Assembly (NCBI GenBank): GCA_002943765.1
Contig: PQWQ01000015.1
Coordinates: forward strand, 930,001 to 994,000
Source: Psoroptes ovis
Taxonomy: Eukaryota; Arthropoda; Arachnida; Sarcoptiformes; Psoroptidae
Direction of reading: 5' to 3'
DNA: 64,000 nucleotides
Positions within the stretch are counted from its first letter, which is position 1; every line of letters begins with the position of its first letter. The position numbers and the translations under genes are program-made. This document shows, in pieces, positions 24,786 to 38,471 of the stretch. Under the pieces are notes generated by a model. That model did no database searches. It saw nothing but the letters and a program-made list of their open reading frames with translations, and was not told the DNA's origin.

Positions 24786-27700
24786 TGTTTTGTCAATTTT
24801 TCAAATTTGTCAACTTCAGTAATTTGTGACTTTTTAGTCATCACAAAAAGCTATGTTCAAAGTGGGAAATATTAATGAACAAAGCAACCAATGTTTTAAA
24901 TATATATGAATGATTTCATTGGTATTTTTCATTACAATGGTGAATGTGAAATACACCGACACGAATAATGTCAAATGAATGAAGAAAATAGTCAAATAAT
25001 AATGATGTTTTCGAATGATTGAAGATAATCCATTTTCTTCTGTCAATATTGGTACCCAAAAATAATTCAATCGAAATTGGAACAAACAGATTTCAACGTA
25101 CCGAAAATTTTTTTTTCATTTTATTTTGAATCTGAATGAAATGATGAACATCAAAATAAAATGAAAATTTTCAGAAACATGAAATCAATTTTTATTTATA
25201 AATTTATTTGTAGTTTATAAATATAAAATTTATAAACTAAACAAAAAACTAATTAATCTTGTTAATTAGTTTCAGTAAATATAATATAAATAAGTAAATG
25301 AAAATATAAAAATAAAATCAAAATCAAGAATCGTGATCGATTCCCACCAACACATTTTTGTTTTATTATTTTATCTGGTTTCGAAGCATTTTCCATTTCA
25401 ATTCAAGAAACAACAACAACGGCTACCAATAATATCATGGCGTGTATGTAATCCAAAAGTATGAAAATTTATTTGATTAAAGATTCAAGATAAAAACGAA
25501 TTTCTTTTGTATGATTTACTATAGAAAATGGATATTTTTCGCAATAGAAACTCGGGAAAAAAGTATGAAAATTATTATCAGATCATCCGAAATAAAAAAA
25601 ATGAAATAAAGACTTTCCTTTGATGAAAATAAAGTGAAACAATAATAACAAATCAACAATGAAGCATGAATTTTTGCTTTCATTGAATTTTCTTCTTTCT
25701 TCTTCATGACAATTCAAATTGTAGATAATAATTATCATTATTATTATAATGATTATTTTGATCAAAATAAAGATGAAATCAATTCTCAATATATGAAAGA
25801 AATTTCGTTTTGTTTGTTTCTCTTTGGTGCTTAAATGATTGAAGAAGCTAATTTTAGATTCTTTCTTAGAAAGTTATAAAGCATCATGGTAGGAAAATTG
25901 AAAGAATGATGGTAAACAAATCTTTTATCAAGATCTGAATGAATTGAAATTTATCCGATTTTTCAATTCTTTCCTCACCCATTGTTGATGTCGTCACATT
26001 TTTCCTAATAAATTTTGAGCAATAAGAACAAATACTTTGCATACACATTATGCATTGTGTCACCAATGTGCCTCATTAGCAAAAATGCTAATAAACCATA
26101 TTTTTAATGGTTCAACAAAGTGACAAAGTAACAGTGTGAAATTCATAGAAAAAAATGATAATAATGATATATTATACCGAAAAAAAATATTTTGTAGAAT
26201 AATAGAATATTGGTCATAATAATCATATTATCTCAATCGACAATCGAAAAGTATGAAATGAATGAAATTGCCTGAATAATGAATCTAATAATTCAAAAAT
26301 AAATTTAAAAATGAAAAAATATCTTTTGAAAAATTCAATCAAATAGAAATTGAAATAGCAAAACATTGAACAAAAAAATAAATAAATAAATAAAATTTAT
26401 TATGTTTTAATAAAAAATGACATGCAAACATCAATTTTTAACAAAATAATTATGATAATGTTTTTGAAAATGATGATTGTTTTCAAACATAAATATTAAA
26501 TTGATTTCAAATCTATTTGTTCAGTAATGTACTTTGGGAAATTTATGCATTTTTTTCTGCAAATTATTTATTCATAAATATGAATTTTTCTTTGAATAAT
26601 AAATGAAAATAATAAGAAATAAATACAAATAAAAAATTCAAATCAATTCAGTTTCAAATATTCTATGCAAAGGAACAAGGTCAAACTTGCATGTTGCATA
26701 TTGTACATCAATATATATTGAGCACATAAGATTGATTCAAAAATAAACATAAAAATTCAATATTCAATTCGTAATTTGAATCGAAATTATATTTATAAAC
26801 AATTGTCGATATTTTTTTTTTGTACATGTTTGATTGATGTTTGACATTTTGGACAATTGTTAATTATATTAAAAATGATAATTTTCACGGCATATTTGTG
26901 TCATCTTCACTAGCCAGATCAGAAAAAAATCCAATTTCAAAGATTTTTTGCTTCAATGAAATGATGGAAAAAATGATAATTGAATTTCAAATTGATATTG
27001 AAAATCTATCGATAATTTCATATTTTTTTTATTGCTTTTCAAATATTGATTCTTCATTGAATTAGAATTAGTGAAACAACAGCGAATAGCATAATAGAAC
27101 ATCATTTGCAATCAATTGATTTTCTATTTTCTCGCAATTGAAAATAATTCAAATCTGTTCTCTATCTTCTACACATGTTTTCCATCAATAATTAATTTAA
27201 CATTGAAAATAACATTAATGATTATCAATAAGAAAATAGAAAGAAAAATAAAAGTAATTACAACAAATTTAAAAACAAAAATACATCATCATCATTATCA
27301 TTATCATCATCATTGACGAATGCAACAGCAACAACAAAATAGCAAAAACAAAAATGTTGTTAATTGAAAATTGAACAACTAAATAAATGAATGAAACACA
27401 TGAAAACATCAAATTTTTTTTCAATTTCAAAATATTAATTAATTGAAGATATTTCAGTTTTTATTTATTTGTCGAATATAATTATGATTTATATGGGAAA
27501 ACAGAAAAACAAACAAATAAAATTCAATTTTTTGTGTTTGATTTCGAAAGAACTTTGGAAAAAACAAATACAAATAATGATGACCATATAGTCTTAGGTC
27601 ATAGGAAAATAATGAATCCATCATCATAATAAGCAATTATAATGGTAATTTTTGCTGTTGTTGTATCACATTGATCTTGTTTTCTTTACCATTATAATGA

Positions 27701-29273
27701 TTCGTTGCTTATCAAAAATAATTTATATGTCAATGTTAAAAAGTAAAAAAAAATATGAAACAGTAACAAAACTAATAGAAAATTATATGGAAATGAATTG
27801 CGAATGATAATAATGATGAGGATGATAATAATAATGATGATCATACGATTACATTATATGCTTAGATACGGAAATTATTATGAATTATTTAAAAAAAAAG
27901 TTTCCTTCCATTTCCATTTACATTCACATTCATTCATTCATTCATTGAATGTGATTTGCTTCATTTTGAAACATTCAATGTCCAATATTGTACATGTGTG
28001 GACAACATTGCAATTGGGAACAAATTCGCATAAACATACACACACACACACACAAACACACACTTGATCAGCCCTAAGTAAAAATGAATCTGAATGAATC
28101 TAAAGAATCAAACCATAATGGATCATACATTCATTCATTCATACAATTGACCATTATTATACATAAATAAATAAACAAATTAAATAATTTTACATCATTG
28201 CAAATGATATAACATAGATTTCCTCATAACAATCGCCATAGAAATTGCCAACATCATGATCACATAATCTCCACCTCCCACCATCATCATCATCATCATC
28301 ATCAAGGTGAGGTTATATGGTAAATTTCATTTTATTCTTATTTTCGTTTCATTTTTTCGAAATTCAAAGGAAAAATATTACATATGAAAAATGGCGCCCA
28401 CACCTATTCGAAATAGCGAATAAATAGATAAATAAAACAAAATGCGAATCAAAAGCAAAACAAATGATTGAAATTTCTATGGATTTTCTTCATTTTCTGT
28501 TGCTGAAAACCTAAAAAAATGTATTTAAAGCATACTGAAAGCTTAAACAACAACAACAACAAAAAAAAGGTGCACCATTATGCCAATAATAATAATAACG
28601 ATTATTATAAAATAAATAAAACAACTAACCTTGTTTGTTTGTTTGTATTGTCCGAATTGATATTTAGCGGTTGTGAAAAATGTCATTATATAATTTAAAA
28701 ATAATCACAAATAATAAAAATAACAACAATAATAATATCAATAAATCCAAATTTGGATCCATTAAAAAACGATTTTGAAAAACAAAAAACAAACAATGGC
28801 CACAAATAACAAAAATATTGGTCATTTGCGACAAACAAGTATTAACCTACACACAAATACACATGTTATGATGTTGGATCATAATATCATCATTACAACA
28901 ATTGTGTTATTGGAACAACATTGATTTCAATGATGAAATATAAAAAACAATTAAAGGTTCAATCGAGAAAAAGAAATAATTCATGGCAAACACGAACATA
29001 ATGATGAAATGTAACGGAAAATTTCTCAAATTCACAAAACACAACAAAAAAATAACTTTTTTGATTGTTTTATTTCACAATATTCAATTATAATTACAAC
29101 AATAATAATTAATACTAAATTCAATTTGTCCACAAATTATGGTATAATAATTGGGAAAAATGGAAAATGATCTCAATTAAGGTTGAGTTTTGATCGTCCA
29201 TTGCATTACTGTGGCTAGTAATTGTAATACAAAAACATATGTTTACAAAAGCAAACCAGCGAACACAATAGTA
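24786..29273. other. Gene-poor AT-rich region
   Basis: No supported gene. It includes a CA repeat at 28036-28053, TCA/CAT runs near 27290 and 28280-28305, and many short AT-rich frames on both strands at chance length. Confidence 0.55.
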
Positions 29274-29426
29274 ATGAGTGAAAATGAAAGTGAATCAAAT
29301 CAAAGTAATAATAATAGACAAAAAATTCAATTGTCGATGTTCGAATTGTTGTTTTTCATCAGAACATTAACATTTGTCTATTTGTTTATTAGTATTATGT
29401 TTGCATATTTTCCACCATTAATTTAA
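29274..29426 (+). CDS. Possible 50-aa small membrane protein
   Basis: ATG 29274 to stop 29424-29426. The first 20 residues are polar and acidic (MSENESESNQSNNNRQKIQL). The remainder is one hydrophobic segment ending FAYFPPLI, a tail-anchor-like layout. No family is recognised. A 50-codon frame is common by chance here; the only arguments for it are the polar/hydrophobic split and the absence of simple repeats. Confidence 0.18.
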   Translation: MSENESESNQSNNNRQKIQLSMFELLFFIRTLTFVYLFISIMFAYFPPLI

Positions 29427-32400
29427 CAATTTAACATATGAATAAATGATGTCTAAACAAACAGTAGTCATCAACATGCATACGTCAAAGATGTATGTCA
29501 AGTATCAATGATCGTGTTTTATTTTGTTTTGTTTGGTTTCTTTTTCAGACGTTCGTTTGCCGATGAACTAGGTTTTTTCAATCCAATTTCAATTTCGATT
29601 TCATTTTAGCTTTGATTTATTTTCGTCCTAATAAAATAAATCAAATACAACAAAGTAGAAGAAAATCTAAATCTAAATCAATACACAAAACATATCCGTG
29701 ATGAAAAATTATTCAATTGTTTTTTTTTTCGTTTGAAATGAAATCGAAAAATAAATTCATTCTGATAATAAATCAATGGAAACAAATAGAATAGAAAACA
29801 AATTAATAATGATGATGGACAAAATAATGGCAACAGATTGAAATCGATTTCAATCATACCAAATACAAGCAGCAGCAGCAACAACAACAACAACAAACAG
29901 ACAACAATCGTGATCTTTATGATGATTATAATAGTGATTGTTACTGTTGTTATTATTATTATTATAATGATGATCTTTGATTTATTATTTGATGGAAAAT
30001 GGCCGAAAAAAAACAAATGAATGAGTGAATGAATGAATTGATTCAATGAAAAAATGAATAAAAAACAACATTTTTTTTACCTTCATCAATAGCACGTGTT
30101 TCTATATTTATATTCATTTTGTTTTTACATCTGGATGTTTTTTTTTTTTGATTTCAATGAGTTGTATAACGAACAAAAAGATTTTTCCAATCTATTCATG
30201 ATTATCGTCATTATTACTAGAAACTACCTGTCTTTTTGCCGTATGTGTTGAATATTGAATTCAATTTTCTGTTGAATTGCTTCGAAAATACAACATCATT
30301 ACGACGATTTTTCAATAATAATTGAAATGTTTGAAATGTTATAAAATGTATGAATCATTACAAGTGAAAAAGAAAAAATTATAAACGATAATTATAATTG
30401 TAATAATAATATGGTCCGATCAATGATTTCTTCAATGATAATAATAATTTTAATAATAATCAATTATTAATCTTGCTTTTACGAGCAAAAATATATCAAA
30501 ATGGACATAATTTTTCCATAATTTCAATGCTCAATGATAAACAAATTATGTTCATTCATTTGCTGTAAAAAAACTAATTGATTACAATTACAAAATGTTT
30601 ATTTCACTTTTTGTTTTGTTGTTCCATGTTTTGAATATTGCTATGAATAAATAAATGGATAAATAATCGTTTTTTTTTTTTTTTTGGACAAATATCAACA
30701 TTTATCAATGTTGGAAATTGAGCAAACAAAGCAAAAAATCAAATTGAATCGTATCGAAATTTTTTTTCTGAATTTATTCAAATTATTTATTCATTCAATC
30801 ATTATTTAATTGATCGAAATTGATTTGAATTCATTGCTAAATCTCAAAAAAATAAAAATGTTTCGATGAATTTTCTGAATTCATCATGTAAAATGCAATG
30901 AATCTAATTCGTATTCATTGATTGTCAAAATTGAAATAACGTTGTTGAAAATTATATTTGAAATTATTTCAAAAATAAAATACTGAAACATAAAATTCAA
31001 TGTTCAAAACAATAAACATGTCAAATTTCATTATCATTATCATTTATTATTGATGATTTTTCCATGTATTTTTTTATTTATTTCTGTCGATCATTTATTT
31101 CGCCATGAATAATATCGAAAAAATTATCATAAAGACTGAAATATATTCAGTCATCAATAAATGACCGAATATTCAATGAATTTTTGTTGTTGCACGAGCC
31201 ACACCAATAACATTAGTGTATCATTATTATAGCGAGAAAAACAATAAGCGAACGAACACGTATTAATCGATTCATCATACATCACACTATTATGCGAAAT
31301 TTTAGCGAAACGACTGCTTGTAAAACAATGATGTTTAACCTTTTGACTTTAGATTCAATTCATAGAAACATGTATGTAATAAAAAATTATATATGCAAGT
31401 AACAAGTAAAACAAATGGACCATGCATACGTGTCCATTATATTTTCAATCACACACACACACATATCAAACATCATCATCATCATCAGTATCATTGAATT
31501 AATATTATAACAACATTATCATGTTGTTATTGTTATTATTTCATGGATTTATATAATAATAATACGAATGATAATGAATAAAAATGTATTATTTTTTAGT
31601 TTGTAGGAAGTTTTCATTATTATTATTCCATTGTTATTAGTGATGTTATTTGTTGATTTTGTTTTTTTTTTTTTTTTGAATTTTAGTTGTTTTGAATTTT
31701 TTTCAATGTAATTTACAGTGAAATGATAATTTTTTAGTAAAGTTATCATCGTAACAAATAAATAATTTGAAAATATTAAATTTCAAAAAAAAATTAATCA
31801 AAATTTTGTATGTAAAAGATTATCATATATTAATGATTCAATGCTATCAAAGAATTAATTCAATCAAACAAAATTCAACTTTACGACTCTTGGCAATCGA
31901 ATATGAATATCAAGATAATAATTCAAATATCCTTGAGAATTTTCAAATTTTTGAAGATGGCATGATTTTTTCAAATGATTTCGCTTAAATTTGAAAAGTA
32001 ATAATTATCATATTTTCATCACATAATTAATAAATTAAAATTAAATTGAAAAAGATGATCACTTTATAGTGATTATTAATCAAAATGAATTAATGAATTC
32101 ATTATTTTGAATTTTCGATTTCATAATTCATAATTTTAATTATCATTTTTGTAATAAATAATAATGTAAGTAAGTGTTTGTGTACGTCTTTATTTTAAAA
32201 TTGCAGTGAGAAAATGGAAATTATGCCACATTTTTTCGAAGACATTCATTAATTCATTAAGTATTCATTGTGGTAATTAATTATTTTCCCAGAAAAAATA
32301 ATTAGTGATTGCAATTCGCACAAATTGAAATTTGCAAATATTCCAAAATATTGCTTGTCATGGTAGAAAAATTACGTCGAACGTTCCAGGTATCAATGTC

Positions 32401-34368
32401 AACTGAAGCAGTTGTTAAGAATCGTTCAAGATGAAATGATTGACAAATCATTCAGTGGTCAAAGAGAAATCGCAAAGGTTTTATGACTGAATACTTGACG
32501 ATTTCGGTAGCATTTTGGCATAGATTTTCACATTTTTCAATCAGGCTTCCTGTATCGTTTCGCTTTTTTTCTTTGAAAAAGAATTGCTGCTGGTCCATAC
32601 GTTTTTTTGTTTGAATTTATTTTTAATTTCTTACATCAATCGCTTTGATAGCCGATTGCTTACCGAAAATTTTGAAAAAATTTGTTCCATACAAATTTTC
32701 GATTAAATTTATAATCTAAATAATATAATTTCGAAATTCAAAATAATAATGATAATGATGATGATAACGAAACGATGAGGCTGATGATATGGACGTAATG
32801 ATTGTCGATCATGATAATATAAATAATGCTGATGATGATGAAAACTTTCATGATGATGTAATGTTGAAATTTAGAAAAAATCATCGCAGACTCGTGAATC
32901 TATGCAAACAAAAAATTTTCACTAAATTGCTAACCTGTTGAATGTGATATGATATCTATTTGCAACATCAAACATTTTTTTTTTATTGAATCGATTTTTT
33001 TCCTACTTTATTACAATTAATGTCTTGGATATCGAAATTAAACGTTTTTTTTTTGCAAAAATTAAATTCAAAAATTAAAAATTTTTTCTATCGATAAATC
33101 AACAATGAATTGTATTTTGTATCATCAATGAATGAATGATGATAAAATACAATGAAATTTCCATTACTTGTATTGTTTTTTCGTTGTTATTTAGTGCATG
33201 GAAAAATTATCAAAAAATTTGATTACTTCCAAAATTTTGCTTATGATGGTAACGATAACAATAATAATAATAAAAACAATGATCGATTATATCTAATTAT
33301 GAATCAATCATTACTTTTTTGTTTCCTTTTGTCTGGAAAGATCCAAATCTTATATGATTTATTTTTCTTTTTACTATAGCCAAATGAAAGTATTATATCA
33401 TGATTTGAAAATTAATTTTCACCATAAAATTCAAGAAAGAAAGGGAAAAAAAATATCTTCAAGCGTGTCCATTCGTTGTAATTTGTATATTTGATTATTC
33501 ATAGAAAAAGAAATTACGAGCAATATTTCATCAACATTAATATTATGATTATGAAAAACATTTCATTTATGCATATTACTACCGATGATTAGATTCAAGG
33601 AAATTGATTCAAATCATTTTCAAATTATTATTATTATTCATTTGATTAATTGAAAATGATCGATTTTGATTTTTTTTTCTAAAAAAAAAATTATCAATAC
33701 GGAAATGACAAATTTTTTTCGCAGCTACCAAATCGCAATGAACATTTCATATCATTCAAATAAAATCAAAGTTCAAATGTGTATGTTCACTGATGTTCCA
33801 TTTTTTTTTTCTCAGTGCATCGCAAAAAAAATCATCATTAACAAATAATGATGATTAAGATTTATTTGCGAAAAGAAGCTAAACACAAATAGCCAAAACA
33901 AATAAAAGACTTGAAGGCTTTTTCTTAATCTTTTGGTCATTATTTGCACCTTGCAGTCGAATCGTAATGAATTATCTTAACAAAGTGATAATTTTATCTA
34001 TTTCGTCTGTGATTTTGTTTACATTTATATAATTTTGTCAATTTATATTCAAAGAAAATTTGATTTAAAAGCAAATAATTATTTTTGTTTTATGCCAATT
34101 TTAGAAACAAACAAATTTTGGCTGGATTTAAAAACAAAAACTGCCTTTAAATATTTGTTCAATACAAACAAAACAAAATTTATTATTTTATCAAATCAAT
34201 TATTGATTTTATAGACGAAAATTTTACATCATTCATCAATAGTGTTTGGATGATAAATACCAAGAATTTCGAAAATTGACGAAATTAATTGCAATAAATC
34301 TGCCAATGATTTTGGAATCATGATTTAATTTTGAAATTTGGAAAAAACATTTAATTTATTGATCCACA
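29427..34368. other. Gene-poor AT-rich region with scattered coding-like pieces
   Basis: No gene can be supported. The 122-codon minus frame at 29678-30046 is translation of TTATTA/CAGCAG repeats. Around 32340-32470 and 32750-32930 the base composition is less skewed and short varied frames exist (for example a 56-codon plus frame ending KLLTC near 32930). These may be decayed gene or element fragments. An ATG frame at 33152 begins with a hydrophobic, signal-like stretch and has a donor-like G|GTAACG at 33248/33249. Confidence 0.4.
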
Positions 34369-35482
34369 ATGCAACTGAACTTGTTAATCATGATGTTTCT
34401 GTCCGTGATTGTAAGCATAATAATTTATCAGTATTTTGTAGATTTTACTTGGAATAATATTGATGCCAAAAATTATCGGACATCAATCGGATAGAATGGT
34501 ATAAATTTTTTGTAAAATAAATTGTAAATTTCACCGGAATCCTCATTATATTAATGGATATATCTCATTTGAAAATATGTTGAACGGTGTAAATAATAAC
34601 ATCAATTTTTTCTCAAAATAATCCATATATAAACATTATTCAGAATCAGTGTCATATCCTGGTATGATGGCATATTGATTTCATGCTTAAAATAGCTCCA
34701 CTGTGCTTGATTGTGATAATTTTCTTTAGAAAAAAAAATATTTCAAATCAATGCAATAACATCCAAATGACATTAATAATTATGCAGCAAAATGGAGGCA
34801 TTTGTCATTTCACTTGTTGTATGTATTCATATTACCATTTCAATTATTGTTATCATTTTAAATATAACTAGAAGAAAAAAAATTATGTCATACACAAATG
34901 ATAATCATAATCATCATCAAATATGTTAATGGATTACAATTAATAATATAATTAAAATGACTCTCCATAATGTTTTCCAATCTCAAAACAACTTTGATTT
35001 TAAATCGATACGGAAATTGGATGCCACACATTCATACGGTTATCATAATCATAATCGGTTTCAATCTTAATGAAATTTCATTCCATTTTATTTATCGTCG
35101 TTCTTGTTTTATTCACTAGGACATATATCCACTTTAATAATTATTAATTAGATATGCTTCAAACACTGCATAATGATGATGATTTCATTTTCTTATTTAT
35201 GTTTAAACGCATATTACTACTATCATATATTAATATTAATTTCATTTTAAATAAAAATTTTTTTATCAAAAGAAATGAAAAACTGGAAAAAAAAAGAAAA
35301 ACGAAACGTTTTTAGTTGCTGGCAACAACCATCATCATGATCTTCATCATCATCAGTATTATCGAAACGGTAAATGTATAATCGATGCCAAATTGAATCA
35401 AGTATTAATGGATAGATTGAAAGAAATAAAAATGAAAGATTTAAGATTTGAAAATCTAGATGTGACTAAAAATAAACCTTAA
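34369..35482 (+). CDS. Speculative 3-exon small secreted peptide gene (79 aa)
   Basis: Candidate exon 1 34369-34410 (ATG, hydrophobic MQLNLLIMMFLSVI, donor GTAAGC), exon 2 34788-34818 (acceptor ATGCAG, QNGGICHFTC, donor GTATGT) and exon 3 35316-35482 (acceptor TTTTTAG, 54 codons to TAA). Phases 0 and 1 are consistent. The product would be a short secreted peptide with three Cys (GGICHFTC and NGKCIID), a His-rich spacer and a charged tail. Exon 3 is the strongest part: varied composition, good acceptor, clean stop. Exons 1 and 2 are short enough to be chance. An alternative first exon at 33152-33248 also joins exon 3 in phase. No family recognised. Confidence 0.22.
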
Positions 35483-37751
35483 ACATGTTATTTTCATTTT
35501 TTACTTATCATCTTATGATCATTGATTTTTGGAATGTAAATTTCTTCAGTCGTTTTTTCTACAGTTTCTAATATGAACATTTTTCAATAAGCTTTCATAT
35601 ATGAAACAGCCAAAACAGAAAAAAATCATCAACACCGTGTGATCAACAATTATTCTCATTATTGTGGTAATTTTTTTTTATCATTTTGACTGATAAATTT
35701 TGATCTCATTTTTTCTTTCATTCACTGTGCTTTTAATTCATTTTCAATTTGGTATTCAATTTTTTTTTCATTTCGATGTCAAATTGTGATCCTGGTGCCA
35801 TCATAACATTAATTCAATGATAAATTTTAATTTTCCTCGCTGAAATTCGAATCTAAATTCGTTTCAATCATCCGGATTCAATGATTATGATGATGATGAT
35901 GAACTAAATTCGTTATCTGATTTAATTATGAATTTTAATTATTTTTTCGTTGTTCTTATTTTTTTCATTTCTTTTTTCATTCAAAGATCATATCAAATTA
36001 GATTTGAATTCGATTAATTTGGATTTTCTATAATTTGATGACATTTTATCAAGTTTAAATGTGAAGGGGAATGAAAAATCTTCTTGTGAATATATGCCAT
36101 AAATTAAAATAGAAAGTCTAAATTATGTGACAAAGCGTATCATATTTCACTATGGACACATGAAATTGAAAGAGAAACTAGATGAAAAAAGAAAGAAAAA
36201 ATTGGATTAAATCAAAAAAATTGAAATCAATTTATCTAGGATATTGTGTATCAGAAAAAAATAAAAATAGAATCAATATTGATTTCGATAAATTTTCTTG
36301 AATGATAATTTGGTTCTGATCTTATGAATGATTAATAATTTGAATGAAATAAAATTCAAAAAAGAAAAAACACCGATTCTAAATTAAGAAATGAAAATCA
36401 AAGATTTGAATGATCACACAATCAAACAGTTCAATCTTGACCAAAATTTGAGCATGATTTACTTAGTTAAAATTTTATTTTCATTGTAAACAATCATGAA
36501 ATACATGATCCATATGATTGTTCTTCAATCAGGCAATTTGTTCTTTGTTTTTTTTTCATAAGCTTTGAAGATATGATTGACCGTTATGATTTATTAAAAT
36601 TTCATAAATGGTACTTTGTTTGTTTGCAAAATGGACAAATATTTTTGAAATTTCATTAATTCAATGATTGCAGTGTTTGCTTTTATCATTTGCTTTTCTC
36701 TAATCTAAATCTCTAAGTATTTGAAATAATATTTGAATAATTTAAAATTAGAAAAAAAAGGTATCATCTTGATTAACATTAACCATTCTGATGATTCAAA
36801 AAGATTATATTTTCAATTGTATTACATTTGTTCATAGTCAATTAGGTTATTTTGTTCATTTATTTATTTGTTTAGTATTTGTTCAAATTATTAGATTTGG
36901 TTGGTTTTTGATTTCGTTCATTTCAAATATAAAACATAAAAGTAGAATAATAATTGGTTTCATTGTTTTTATCATTGTTATCATTACTATTATCATGATC
37001 TTAAGCATGATTTAATCACATTAACCTAAAGATTTATCATAAAAAATTTTTTATGATTTAATGTTCTTTGTCTTTTGTTTGGAAAAAAAATTGGAAGAAA
37101 ATGCTTGAATTTACACCTTGTTCAAGATGAATTCAAAAATAATAAAGATAACAAACAAACGAATGAAAGAAGATCATTGTTCAATGATAATAATGTTCCA
37201 AATTCTTGTATTTCACTATAGCTATGAACAAATGAATGAATGCGATTAAAATAAATTCAATTGTTTGAATCTAGATTAAAAATGTTTTAGATCAAATTTT
37301 AAATTTTCATTGAATTTTAATCATTATCAAGTGTTCTTGTTTAGTTTTGATGAATTTCAAAAATTGGAAAAATTTTGGTAATTATAAGCATCATCGAAAA
37401 AAGAAGTCTATTCATGAAATTATTTTGACAAAAATTTGTTTTGGTAAAATCGATAGATGCAGACATTTTCATATACATTTAACGGCTGTAGCTTAATGTC
37501 CGTTTGAAACAAATCATCAAAAATATTAAATTATAAACAAAACGTGTTATGATCGAAATATTTGAAATATTTGTTTTCAATTTCGAAGCATCATTTCGAA
37601 ATCTAAAAGTATAAAGACCAAGCCCAATCTTCAGTGCTTTCTACCAGTGTCACCAAATTGGCAATAAATCACTGCCGTTTTGTTTGATATAATTTTAAAA
37701 TTGAATAATCAATTTATAAAAAATTGAATTTTATTGAAAAATTTTGTTATA
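35483..37751. other. AT-rich intergenic region upstream of the 192-aa gene
   Basis: No supported gene. A plus-strand stretch at about 36030-36210 reads as coding-like segments interrupted by a single TAA. A hydrophobic 74-codon frame (36791-37015) is composed almost entirely of Ile/Phe/Val and is treated as chance. The 250 bp before 37752 are less AT-skewed and are the likely promoter of the next gene, though no definite element is visible. Confidence 0.45.
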
Positions 37752-38330
37752 ATGTCTGAATATGATGAAGAAGAATTCGAGTCAAAATTGGTGGAATTGG
37801 AAGCAAAACATTCAGGCATCAGAAAAACACTAGCTAAGTATTATCGGGCTATTATTAATGATGAAATTGATATTTATAATTTTGGCATATTTTATCGACG
37901 AAAAACCGAATTGGACGAAAAAATTTACAGTTATTATGAAAAATATTCTGAAATTGAATCGTGTGCCGAAAAAAATGGTTTGTTCTTTGACAAAAAAAAA
38001 TATATTTTATTTGATGATGATTATAGAAATGAAGTGTCAACATTTGAAAAAATAGAAGAAATCAAACAGAAATTTGATGAAATTGTATCATCAATAATGG
38101 ACTCAGAAAGCAATGATCAAAATGATATTGATAATGAAGAAAAATTCAATGATGAAAAAAAATTTCAAAAGTTGACCAATAACATTGGCCACTGGAGTAA
38201 AGAAAAATATCGAATTCAAATAAACACTATTCCAGTTAACTACCGACCGTACATGTCCACAGAAGGACAAGATCCGAAAATTAATAAAAGTAAAAAACAA
38301 CGATCAATTGAATTGAATTTTTATCTATGA
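37752..38330 (+). CDS. Intronless acidic coiled-coil protein, 192 aa (possibly gag-derived)
   Basis: ATG 37752 gives 192 aa. An in-frame TTG 18 bp upstream lacks support, so the ATG is preferred. Residues 1-120 are helical and charged with heptad-like spacing (LVELEAKHSGIRKTLAKYYR ... ELDEKIYSYYEKYSEIES ... EKIEEIKQKFDEIVSS). Residues 121-140 are Asp/Asn/Glu-rich, and a basic tail (KINKSKKQRSIELNFYL) closes the protein. The order of a basic helix, an L..L....Y..IE helix and a YR..V helix resembles the N-terminal domain of BEL/Pao gag proteins. That would make it a gag fragment or a domesticated copy, but this is only pattern resemblance. Candidate poly(A) signals follow at 38331 and 38466. 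Function unknown. Confidence 0.6.
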   Translation: MSEYDEEEFESKLVELEAKHSGIRKTLAKYYRAIINDEIDIYNFGIFYRRKTELDEKIYSYYEKYSEIESCAEKNGLFFDKKKYILFDDDYRNEVSTFEKIEEIKQKFDEIVSSIMDSESNDQNDIDNEEKFNDEKKFQKLTNNIGHWSKEKYRIQINTIPVNYRPYMSTEGQDPKINKSKKQRSIELNFYL

Positions 38331-38465
38331 AATAAATTTTCAATGAATTTTTGTTTTTCCATTTGTAAAACTTTCGATTCAGACATTTGAAATTATTATT
38401 TTATTTTTTTCATTAAAATATTTCACCATAAATTTAATTGATTATTTATCATTATTTCTTGTTCG

Positions 38466-38471
38466 AATAAA
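38466..38471 (+). terminator. Candidate polyadenylation signal AATAAA
   Basis: AATAAA 136 bp after the stop of the 192-aa gene. Another AATAAA lies directly after that stop at 38331-38336, so either could be used. Confidence 0.35.

Noticed and set aside
29678..30046. 122-codon minus frame with Ile and Leu runs
   Set aside because: Translation of TTATTA and CAGCAACAA repeats; the plus strand is equally open.
36791..37015. 74-codon hydrophobic plus frame
   Set aside because: Almost entirely Ile/Phe/Val/Leu, as expected of T-rich DNA; no family recognised.
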